Position numbers and translations under genes: made by a program
Shown: positions 1 through 6,809 of the stretch, piece after piece
Numbering within the stretch: position 1 is the first letter of the stretch
How the letters are laid out: the number at the start of each line of letters is the position of its first letter
The notes under the pieces: generated by a model
Seen by the model: the letters and a program-made list of their open reading frames with translations, nothing else
What the model was told of the DNA's origin: nothing
Database searches by the model: none
From: Rikenellaceae bacterium
Lineage (GTDB): Bacteria > Bacteroidota > Bacteroidia > Bacteroidales > UBA932
Assembly (NCBI GenBank): GCA_900769735.1
Contig: CAAGHY010000056.1
Span: 1 to 10,888 of the forward strand
Length of the DNA stretch: 10,888 nucleotides
Direction of reading: 5' to 3'

Positions 1-21
1 AGACGTGTGCTCTTCCGATCT
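1..21. other. Illumina adapter remnant (assembly artefact)
   Basis: The first 21 bases match the 3' end of the Illumina TruSeq read-2/index adapter, including the diagnostic GCTCTTCCGATCT. They are fused in frame to the following gene and create a false start (GTG at 5) with the artificial peptide MCSSDL. This stretch should be trimmed before annotation. Confidence 0.97.
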
Positions 22-622
22 CGGTAACTTGGTTTTCAATGCGCAGACAAGAACTGCAAACGTTGAGATTGAGATTTTCAACAGACCTGGAGAGTATACA
101 GGTGATATCAGCTTTACACTTCAGTTCAGCAACCTTGGTGGAGTAAATGCAGGTTTCCAGTCTACAACGACAATTACCATCCAGGATAACGATCATCCGC
201 TTTCTCCAATCTTGGGTACTTACAATGTAACTGGTACAAGCTACTTCAATGGCCCTACAAATACATATATGGTATTTGAGAAAGATGCAACTGATGAGAC
301 TAAAGTTTGGATCCGTAACTTGTTCTGTGCTCCAGGTTGGGATATTGCAGAGACTGCATTGTATGGTGTTGTAAATGCAGATATGACTGAAATTACTGTT
401 CCTCTAGGACAGACTACTGCATATACATACAGCGGTTCAAGCGTATACTTGTTTGGTGTTGATGCTGATTTGAATATTTACGATGCAGGCAATATGACCA
501 TCAAGATTGTTGGTGGCGGTGCAGGAATTGAGCTTAACGATCTTGCTCCAGCATTGTACATTGACGGTGCAGGATATGTTAATGTAATGCTTCCTCCTGT
601 AACTGGAGTTAAAGCCCAGTAA
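22..622 (+). CDS. C-terminal part of a Calx-beta-containing surface protein (5'-truncated)
   Basis: The 5' end is missing because the contig begins inside the gene; about 200 codons remain before TAA at 620-622. The first 60 or so residues resemble the end of a Calx-beta domain: alternating beta strands, then TTTITIQDND (ends near base 193), the usual closing strand of that fold. The remaining 140 residues start at GTYNVTGTSYF and look like an all-beta domain rich in Tyr, Gly and Thr, of a type I associate with Bacteroidales surface lipoproteins in SusC/SusD loci, but I cannot name the family. A lipoprotein signal would lie in the missing part. Glycine is mostly GGT and lysine and leucine codons match those of the sus operon at 3645-8908, which suggests high expression. 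It may be the last gene of another Sus-like operon, since an intrinsic terminator follows 41 bases later. Function is unknown; extracellular binding is a guess. Confidence 0.75.
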
Positions 623-662
623 CATAGTTTCTACAGGAGTTGCAATACTCCAAAATAAATCA

Positions 663-686
663 GGGTGGCTTCGGCCACCCTTTTTT
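663..686 (+). terminator. Intrinsic terminator after the Calx-beta gene
   Basis: A perfect 7-bp stem, GGGTGGC (663-669) with GCCACCC (674-680), is closed by a stable TTCG tetraloop and followed by six T residues (681-686). It ends transcription of the upstream gene. Its stem and the preceding ATAAAT (655-660) recur in the terminator at 8933-8965. Confidence 0.93.
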
Positions 687-715
687 GTATAAAATGGAGA
701 TGTCGAAATTTTTGT

Positions 716-723
716 TATATTTG
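716..723 (+). promoter_or_regulatory. Candidate -7 promoter element (TATATTTG)
   Basis: TATATTTG fits the Bacteroidota -7 consensus TAnnTTTG exactly. It lies 15 bases before the ATG at 739 and 29 bases after the end of the terminator, so transcription would start near 730 with a very short leader. No convincing TTTG -33 box sits about 20 bases upstream, which lowers confidence. Confidence 0.4.
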
Positions 724-738
724 AAAAAATATAATTCT

Positions 739-1404
739 ATGAAAAGGTTTGCAGTATTTACAGTCCTGTTCTCTTTATTTATGGGAACGTTTTTACAGGC
801 TCAGGAGCCTACTACTTCCTGGCCATATGTGAACAATGATTTTTCCAATGCGGTTGTATATCTTAAATCGGGAGGAAAACTGGAATATCTGGCAAATATA
901 CATTTGCAGAACAGTCAGCTCCATTATGTTAAAGGAAACAATATTATGGAGGCGGCAATGAATGATATTCTTGTTGTGGAACTGGCTTCCAAAAGATATA
1001 TGAACATCAACCGTTCCCTTATGGAGATTGTTGCGGAGGGTGAGAAAGGGTTTGTAGCCAAGTTCAGCAAGCCGGATTATTCCAAACTGAATGAGACAGG
1101 TGGTGCTTATGGAGCTTCTTCAAACACTACTTCCACAAAAGCCCTTACATCTTTAGAGGGGTTCAGTTCTGTTACAACACATATGTTGCAGCAGTCTGAA
1201 AAGGAAAACGGCAAGGTGATACCTCTTAAACATGAGTATTACATTGTTGCAAACGGCAGCGTTTATCCTGCCCAGAAGAAATTGTTTGAGAAAATGTTGC
1301 CCGCCAACAAACAGGCGGCTTTGAAAGGATTTCTGAAAGAAAACAAAATCAGGTGGAGCAATCCGCAGGATTTGTTGAAACTTGTGAAGTTTCTTGAAAA
1401 TTGA
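739..1404 (+). CDS. Secreted protein of unknown function, 221 aa
   Basis: ATG at 739 is chosen because it gives a clean signal peptide: MKR, a hydrophobic stretch, then a likely cut after LQAQ near residue 22. Longer readings in the same frame begin at TTG 640 or ATG 694; the first runs through the terminator and the second across the likely promoter, so both are unlikely. There is no lipobox cysteine, so the product is probably periplasmic or exported. Residues 35-110 look beta-rich (NAVVYLKSGGKLEYLANIHL, then DILVVELASKRYM), a low-complexity Ser/Thr/Gly linker follows at about 118-137, and the C-terminal third is lysine-rich and helical. I do not recognise the family. It is followed after 31 bases by the M64 protease lipoprotein on the same strand with no terminator between, so the two are probably cotranscribed; a role as partner of the protease is only an inference from position. 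Codon use is ordinary, unlike the sus genes. Confidence 0.8.
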   Translation: MKRFAVFTVLFSLFMGTFLQAQEPTTSWPYVNNDFSNAVVYLKSGGKLEYLANIHLQNSQLHYVKGNNIMEAAMNDILVVELASKRYMNINRSLMEIVAEGEKGFVAKFSKPDYSKLNETGGAYGASSNTTSTKALTSLEGFSSVTTHMLQQSEKENGKVIPLKHEYYIVANGSVYPAQKKLFEKMLPANKQAALKGFLKENKIRWSNPQDLLKLVKFLEN

Positions 1405-1435
1405 TTGTGCGGGTATTTAAATTATTATCGGGAAG

Positions 1436-3334
1436 ATGAATAGGTTTTATTTGAGTGCAATTGTTCTGCTGACTGGAGCATTGTCGTTTTTGGCTGGTTG
1501 TGTGGAGGATAAAGATTATATCTCTGTAGACAAGACAGTTATAGAGGTGGTCAGTGGAGGGGTGTCTTTTAATGTTACATCAAATGTGGAGTGGACTCTC
1601 CAGCAGAGCGGAGACTATAATTTCAGTGTTTCGCCCAAAACAGGAGTCCCTGGCAGTACGGATGTACGTGTTTCGTATGTGCCAAATGATACAGATCAGG
1701 CAAGGAACTCTATATTGACAATTGCCGGTGGAAGTGCGTCTGCTCAGGTGCAGCTTATACAGAATCCTGTTGAGTTTTCAGTTTCTGCAGATACTTTGAA
1801 GTTCTCGGCGCAGAAGCAGACACTTGCCTTGAAAATCACTTCCAATACAGAGTGGAATGTTAAAGGGATTACAATTCCGCAGTGGATTGCATCCATTACG
1901 CCGGAGCAGGGTTCTGGTAATGGAGAGCTTAAGATTACCGTTAATGAAAATACCAGCAGATTGTCGGAGAATTCTTATCTGTTAAGGATTTCTTATGCAG
2001 GTTCTCTTGTAAAAAGGATAGAGGTGAAGCAGGAGGCTGCTTTCAATAATCCTCCAACTGTGCCGGAACTTACGTATCCGCAGAATAACGGTACGGATGT
2101 TTCAACTATGCCTCTTTTCAGTTGGGGGGAGTCAGTTGATGCTGAGGGGGATGATATTACATATACGGTGTATGTATCAGAGGACGGTAAAACCTGGAAG
2201 AATTTTTCTGCAGGCAATATGACTTCAGTTGCGCTGCCGGCCAGAATAGGCGTGCTCAAGCCAAGTACCACTTATTATTACAAGGTAGTTGCCAATGACG
2301 GGCACAGTAAGGGTATTACTGAATCGGCTGTATATTCTTTCACAACATCTGCCAAGGATGCCTATGCAGACGGGGATTATACAATTTATATGAAGAGTGC
2401 AAAAAGTTCCCCTGCAATACTTTTCTTTACAGGTGACGGTTATCTTGCAGAGCATTTCAAGTATGGGGGGCAGTTTGACCAGGATATTGATACGGCAATT
2501 GAGGCATTTTTTGCCGTTGAGCCGTACAAATCCTACAGGGAATATTTTACTGTGTACAAGATTGCAGCATACAGCAACCAGACAGGTATAACCAACCTGA
2601 AGGAGAATGACCGTAGGGATACAAGATTCCGCCTGGAATGGGAGGGAGGCAATTCAACAGGTATCAGTCTTCCCGATAGCGGTGAATCTGTGTTTGCTTT
2701 ATGTAAAACCATTGAAGGAATTAAGGACAGCCATCTTAAAAACGGTGCAATTGCAATAATTTCCAATGCAGATGTATATGCCGGTACTTGTTTGAGTTAT
2801 ATTGACGGTAGGAGTATCTCATCAATACCATATCTTAGAAACTCAAAAAATGGTACAACATCGTTTCCTAATGTGGTAAGTCACGAGATGGGTGGTCACG
2901 GATTTGGCCGTCTGGCAGATGAGTACCAGAATTATGCGGACAGAATACCGGATGAAGACAAGGAGAAGATGCTTTACTGGCAATCCAGGGGGTACAGCAG
3001 GAATGTGTCTGCATATCCTCAACAAAGTGAATCCCATTGGAGACATTTTGCAGGTGTTGAAGGGTATTCCCACGTTGGAATGTACGAGGGTGGATATTAT
3101 TATAAGCAGGGTGTGTGGCGTCCTGAGGTTATCAGCTGTATGCAGGACAACAGATTATACTATAATTCCCCAAGCAGATATTTTATTGTAGAGAGGATTA
3201 TGCAGATTGCCGGTGAAGAGCTCTCTATGCAGAAATTTATTGAGAAGGATGTGCAGAAAACAGATAATACACAGACAAAATCTGTTGATATGTCAACATT
3301 TAGACCTCTTGGTAGGCCAATTATGATAAAATAG
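1436..3334 (+). CDS. Surface lipoprotein metalloprotease: BACON-BACON-FN3-peptidase M64
   Basis: This 632-residue protein starts with a lipoprotein signal peptide ending in the lipobox LAGC (acylated Cys22). Two BACON-like beta domains follow (about 27-110 and 115-200, each with an SNxEW motif), then a fibronectin type III-like domain (about 206-304, with the typical STTYYYKVVANDG strand). The catalytic part (about 312-590) matches peptidase family M64, the IgA-peptidase family: FTGDGYLAEHF (331-341) near its start, the zinc motif region HEMGGHGFGRLADEY (483-497) and GVWRPEVISCM (559-569). M64 enzymes are zinc proteases, and some members cleave IgA; the substrate here cannot be read from sequence. 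The spacing of the zinc motif is HExxxH (H483, E484, H488) instead of the standard HExxH; the general base Glu is present, so the enzyme is probably active. BACON domains are thought to bind carbohydrate or mucin, so the protein may attach to glycoproteins at the cell surface. It is the second gene of a two-gene unit ending at the terminator at 3388-3430. Confidence 0.92.
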   Translation: MNRFYLSAIVLLTGALSFLAGCVEDKDYISVDKTVIEVVSGGVSFNVTSNVEWTLQQSGDYNFSVSPKTGVPGSTDVRVSYVPNDTDQARNSILTIAGGSASAQVQLIQNPVEFSVSADTLKFSAQKQTLALKITSNTEWNVKGITIPQWIASITPEQGSGNGELKITVNENTSRLSENSYLLRISYAGSLVKRIEVKQEAAFNNPPTVPELTYPQNNGTDVSTMPLFSWGESVDAEGDDITYTVYVSEDGKTWKNFSAGNMTSVALPARIGVLKPSTTYYYKVVANDGHSKGITESAVYSFTTSAKDAYADGDYTIYMKSAKSSPAILFFTGDGYLAEHFKYGGQFDQDIDTAIEAFFAVEPYKSYREYFTVYKIAAYSNQTGITNLKENDRRDTRFRLEWEGGNSTGISLPDSGESVFALCKTIEGIKDSHLKNGAIAIISNADVYAGTCLSYIDGRSISSIPYLRNSKNGTTSFPNVVSHEMGGHGFGRLADEYQNYADRIPDEDKEKMLYWQSRGYSRNVSAYPQQSESHWRHFAGVEGYSHVGMYEGGYYYKQGVWRPEVISCMQDNRLYYNSPSRYFIVERIMQIAGEELSMQKFIEKDVQKTDNTQTKSVDMSTFRPLGRPIMIK

Positions 3335-3387
3335 TATAATATTTGCTTTCAAAATGTAAGTTCTGGAGGGGGATTTATAATGATATT

Positions 3388-3430
3388 AACAACGGTTTTG
3401 GACAGTTTAGTTTAAAATCGTTGTTTTTTT
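3388..3430 (+). terminator. Intrinsic terminator after the M64 protease gene
   Basis: A 12-bp stem, AACAACGGTTTT (3388-3399) with AAAATCGTTGTT (3414-3425), contains one G-T wobble, has a 14-base loop and runs into T residues through 3430. It lies 53 bases after the stop codon at 3332-3334 and should separate the protease unit from the sus operon. Confidence 0.85.
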
Positions 3431-3568
3431 ATGCTTTTTGCTCAAAATAATTAACTTTTGTGCCGGTTTATTACTCTTGGTTATTGCTCTTTTAATGAAT
3501 TGTTATATGTGTAATATGCAGTAACACAGCTAAATATGTAATTATGGCTTAAAAAAGTGAGAAATTGA
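3431..3568. other. AT-rich intergenic region upstream of the sus promoter
   Basis: No gene is supported here. The stretch holds an 11-base direct repeat with one mismatch, TTATTACTCTT (3468-3478) and TTATTGCTCTT (3481-3491), offset by 13 bases. It lies about 80-100 bases upstream of the predicted -33 box and could be a regulator site, but in AT-rich DNA such repeats also arise by chance. No small RNA or riboswitch was recognised. Confidence 0.35.
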
Positions 3569-3600
3569 TTTGAATTTTCAAATATTGTTGCTTATATTGC
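3569..3600 (+). promoter_or_regulatory. Predicted promoter of the SusC/SusD operon
   Basis: TTTG at 3569-3572 (-33 type box) is followed after 20 bases by TATATTGC at 3593-3600, which differs from the Bacteroidota consensus TAnnTTTG by a missing T. Spacing fits the family. The -33 box lies inside a perfect inverted repeat TTTGAA-TT-TTCAAA (3569-3582), and the -7 box is flanked by a 5-bp inverted repeat GTTGC/GCAAC (3587-3591 and 3599-3603). The start of transcription would lie near 3606, giving a leader of about 40 bases without a Shine-Dalgarno site. Confidence 0.6.
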
Positions 3601-3644
3601 AACTTTAATCTTTACTAATAAAATTAACCTAAAAATTTAACGTT

Positions 3645-6600
3645 ATGTTTAACCAGAAAAAAGTGAGTCTATTTTCACGTTTCGTGATAATGACCTTGGC
3701 CTCATTGTGTTTTGCAGTGAGTGCATGGGCTCAGGATCTTACTGTTTCCGGTAAGGTTACAGATAAGAACGGAGAGCCTCTAATTGGAGTTTACGTTTTG
3801 CTTCAAGGAACAACTTCTGGAACATCTACAGATGTGGACGGTAACTACTCGTTACAGGCACCTGCTGATGCAACTTTGATGTATTCATTGATTGGATACC
3901 GTGTTGCTGCAGTTCCAGTACAGGGAAAAGCAATCCTAAATGTTGTTTTGGAGGAGGATGCGGTAATGTTGGATGACGTTGTGGTAACAGCAATGGGTAT
4001 CTCAAAGAGTGAGAAAGCTTTGGGTTACGCTGCTACAACAATGAAGTCTGATGAGATTGTAGCTGCAAAATCAGGAGCATTGATGAGTTCATTGGCAGGT
4101 AAAGTTGCCGGTGTAAACATCTCTACTGGTGGTGCTGCAGGTACTTCTCAGAAAGTTATTATCCGTGGTATCTCTTCTTTGAACAGCAATACCCCTCTTT
4201 ACATTGTGGATGGTGTTCCAATTGAGAATAACCGTATTGGTAACAACTCTGCAGACTTTGGTAACGGTGCCAACGATATTAACCCAGAGGAGGTTGAGTC
4301 AGTAACCGTTCTTAAAGGTGCTTCTGCAACTGCTCTTTACGGTTCACGTGCTTCTAACGGTGTTATTATGATTACCACCAAAAAAGCTCAGGCTAACGAG
4401 CAGCTTACAGTAACTTACGACGGTGCATTTACTGCAACCACTACCGGAAGAGTTATGAAAACTCAGGATTTGTTCGGTCAGGGTTGGGGTTCTTGGGATA
4501 GAGCCGAGAACGGTTCTTGGGGTCCAAGACTAACCGGCATTATGCACGAGTGGGGTTCAACTGAGTTGGAGACACCAATGGTGAAACCTTTCTCATATGT
4601 AGAGGATAACCTTAAGAATTTCTACAAAACCGGTACAGAGTGGAATAACTCAGTTAGTGTAAAATATGGTACCAGTACTTCAGGTATTGTAGCTTCATTC
4701 TCAAATTTGTCATCTAATGGTATTCTTCCTAACGATGGTGATAAGATGAGCAGAAATACTTTTGGTTTGAGAGCTTATGCAAACTACAAGAAACTCTCTA
4801 TGGATATGTCTGTAAACTATGTTAGAAAAGACATGCGCCGTACTGAGGGTATGTATATGGAGTTGTTGCAGCACGCTACAGATATTGACCTTTCTGCTGC
4901 TCACGATTACAACGATCCTGCTTGGAATCTTGATAACTACTATACTTTCTATGCAACCAACCCATATTGGATGATTGACAATTTCAAATATGAGTATCAG
5001 GATGATAGAGTATATGGTAAGATAGAGTTGAAATATAACATCATCCCTGGTTTGACAGCTATCGGACGTTTGGGTGGTGACTTCATGAGCTATGACATCA
5101 AGAACAAGAATGCGGAGATTGCTTTCTCTGAGGGTTCTTACAGCGACTTGGGTGGTGCAACCCCTACCAAAGGTTACTATAGCGAGTACAAATACCGCAG
5201 AGCTCAGATTGATGCTTCGGTAATGCTTACTGCAGATTACAAATTGGGTGAAAACTTCAATTTGAGTGCAATTGCAGGTTGGAATATGAACCAGAGAGAG
5301 TTCCATCAGACTGGTGGTTACGTTTCTGAGTTGGATATTCCAGACTGGTACAGCCTTTTGAATACAACAACAGCTGCAACCACTTCTACAGATTACTGGA
5401 AGAGACGTCTGATTGGCGCTCTTGCACAGGTTGAGCTATCTTACAAAGATATAGCTTATTTGACATTGAGTGGTAGAAATGACTGGTCATCTACTCTTCC
5501 TCTACAGAACAACAGTTTCTTCTATGGTGGTGCAAATGCTTCAGTTCTTCTAACAAACTTGATTCCAGGTTTGAAAGATTCTAAATTTGATCTTTTGAAA
5601 GTTAGAGTTGCTGCAGGTCAGACAGGTAATGATGCTGGTGTTTACAAAACAGCTTCTTACTTCAGCCCAGTTGATGTTAACTACACAAGACTTCCATTGA
5701 ATGGCGCATCAGGTCTTACTGAGAACAATACAAAACCTGCATTGAACTTGAAACCTGAGATGACTACTGAGTGGGAGATTGGTTTGACAGCTGCATTGTT
5801 CCAGAACAGATTGAACATTGATATCGCTTACTACGACAAGATTACCAAAGATCAGATTATCTCTGCTTCACTTCCTCCAGAGACCGGTTATACTACTGAG
5901 ACAAGAAACGTAGGTAAGATTGGTAATAAAGGTATTGAGGCTGCTCTAAGTGTAACACCTGTGCGTAAAGGTGATTGGGAGTGGGAGATTGGAACTACTT
6001 TTGCAAAGAACAACTCTAAAGTTATTGAGTTGTGGGACGGTTTGGATGAGTACAGCTACACTTCTTCATACAATGTTTACGGTGTATTGAAAGTAGGTGA
6101 GCCTCTTCTACAGTTCCGTATTCCTGCATTGGCAACAGTTGAGGATCCTAACAGCCCTTACTACGGATGGCAGATTGTAAACAACAACGGTATCCAGAAT
6201 GTTGATTCATCAAAATATAAATATCTTGGTTCATCACAGCCAGATTTCACAATGGGTTTCAACACTACTCTAAGATGGAAAGACCTTACTTTCACTGCAG
6301 TAGGTGACTGGAGACACGGTGGCTTGATGTACTCAAGAACAGCAAACATTACAGGCTTTAACGGTAATGCTACATTTACAGTATATAACGAGCGTGATGC
6401 ATTTGTGCTTCCTAATACTGTTAAAGTTGTTAACGGTGAGTATGTAGAGAACAATATCCCTATTATGGCAACTTACTGGCCAACTGCATTTGGTAGCCAG
6501 AGCCAGGCAAGAAACAGAGAGTATTGGGTACTTCCTAAAGATTACTTCAAACTAAGAGAGGTTACTTTGGCTTATACTCTTCCATCTAAACTTATCAAGA

Positions 6601-6788
6601 AATCATTCTTGAAACAGGTAACAGTATCTGCAATTGGTAGAAACCTATTCTTGGGAACACCTGAAAAGAACAACTTGGTAGACCCAGAGTCAACCAACTT
6701 GGGTAACGACTTGCTATCAGAGTTTGGTGAGAGTAGCGGTACTATCTCTACCCGTAACTTTGGTTTTGGCTTGAAAGTTGTATTTTAA
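3645..6788 (+). CDS. SusC/RagA-family TonB-dependent outer-membrane receptor
   Basis: This 1047-residue protein is of normal size for the family and imports nutrient oligomers across the outer membrane, driven by TonB, with its SusD partner as lid. In order: signal peptide cut near AWAQ (residue 30); a CarboxypepD_reg-like domain (about 33-104, with VSGKVTDKNGEPLIGVYV); a TonB-box-like stretch LDDVVVTAMG (109-118); the plug (about 124-248), which contains the family signature ESVTVLKGASATALYGSRAS (218-237); and a long beta barrel ending in the usual terminal Phe (FGLKVVF). No STN signalling domain precedes the CarboxypepD domain, so control through an ECF sigma/anti-sigma pair is not indicated. 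It is the first gene of a three-gene operon with a predicted promoter at 3569-3600, and the SusD gene follows after 21 bases. Glycine is almost always GGT and CTG is rare, as in strongly expressed genes. The substrate is unknown: no carbohydrate enzyme is adjacent and the nearest enzyme is a protease. Confidence 0.97.
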   Translation: MFNQKKVSLFSRFVIMTLASLCFAVSAWAQDLTVSGKVTDKNGEPLIGVYVLLQGTTSGTSTDVDGNYSLQAPADATLMYSLIGYRVAAVPVQGKAILNVVLEEDAVMLDDVVVTAMGISKSEKALGYAATTMKSDEIVAAKSGALMSSLAGKVAGVNISTGGAAGTSQKVIIRGISSLNSNTPLYIVDGVPIENNRIGNNSADFGNGANDINPEEVESVTVLKGASATALYGSRASNGVIMITTKKAQANEQLTVTYDGAFTATTTGRVMKTQDLFGQGWGSWDRAENGSWGPRLTGIMHEWGSTELETPMVKPFSYVEDNLKNFYKTGTEWNNSVSVKYGTSTSGIVASFSNLSSNGILPNDGDKMSRNTFGLRAYANYKKLSMDMSVNYVRKDMRRTEGMYMELLQHATDIDLSAAHDYNDPAWNLDNYYTFYATNPYWMIDNFKYEYQDDRVYGKIELKYNIIPGLTAIGRLGGDFMSYDIKNKNAEIAFSEGSYSDLGGATPTKGYYSEYKYRRAQIDASVMLTADYKLGENFNLSAIAGWNMNQREFHQTGGYVSELDIPDWYSLLNTTTAATTSTDYWKRRLIGALAQVELSYKDIAYLTLSGRNDWSSTLPLQNNSFFYGGANASVLLTNLIPGLKDSKFDLLKVRVAAGQTGNDAGVYKTASYFSPVDVNYTRLPLNGASGLTENNTKPALNLKPEMTTEWEIGLTAALFQNRLNIDIAYYDKITKDQIISASLPPETGYTTETRNVGKIGNKGIEAALSVTPVRKGDWEWEIGTTFAKNNSKVIELWDGLDEYSYTSSYNVYGVLKVGEPLLQFRIPALATVEDPNSPYYGWQIVNNNGIQNVDSSKYKYLGSSQPDFTMGFNTTLRWKDLTFTAVGDWRHGGLMYSRTANITGFNGNATFTVYNERDAFVLPNTVKVVNGEYVENNIPIMATYWPTAFGSQSQARNREYWVLPKDYFKLREVTLAYTLPSKLIKKSFLKQVTVSAIGRNLFLGTPEKNNLVDPESTNLGNDLLSEFGESSGTISTRNFGFGLKVVF

Positions 6789-6790
6789 TA

Positions 6791-6809
6791 ACTTAAAGAG
6801 ATTAAAGAG
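6791..6809 (+). promoter_or_regulatory. Leader motif before the SusD gene
   Basis: ACTTAAAGAGATTA (6791-6804) ends five bases before the ATG at 6810. Nearly the same motif, at the same distance, precedes the third gene (8356-8369). In addition TTAAAGAGA occurs twice in tandem (6793-6801 and 6802-6810), the second copy ending in the A of the start codon. It may help translation initiation, as no typical Shine-Dalgarno site is present. Confidence 0.45.

Noticed and set aside
5..22. GTG start giving MCSSDL at the beginning of the first gene
   Set aside because: These codons lie in adapter sequence, so they are not a biological start.
640..738. N-terminal extension of the secreted protein from TTG 640 or ATG 694
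   Set aside because: The TTG reading crosses a strong terminator and the ATG reading crosses the candidate promoter; ATG 739 gives a standard signal peptide directly.
2892..3191. Plus-strand open frame of 99 codons inside the M64 gene
   Set aside because: It overlaps the conserved catalytic region in another frame and has no signal or domain.
4710..5306. Minus-strand open frame of 198 codons inside the SusC gene
   Set aside because: It is antisense to a well-supported receptor gene, shows no recognisable domain, and is expected from the codon bias of that gene.
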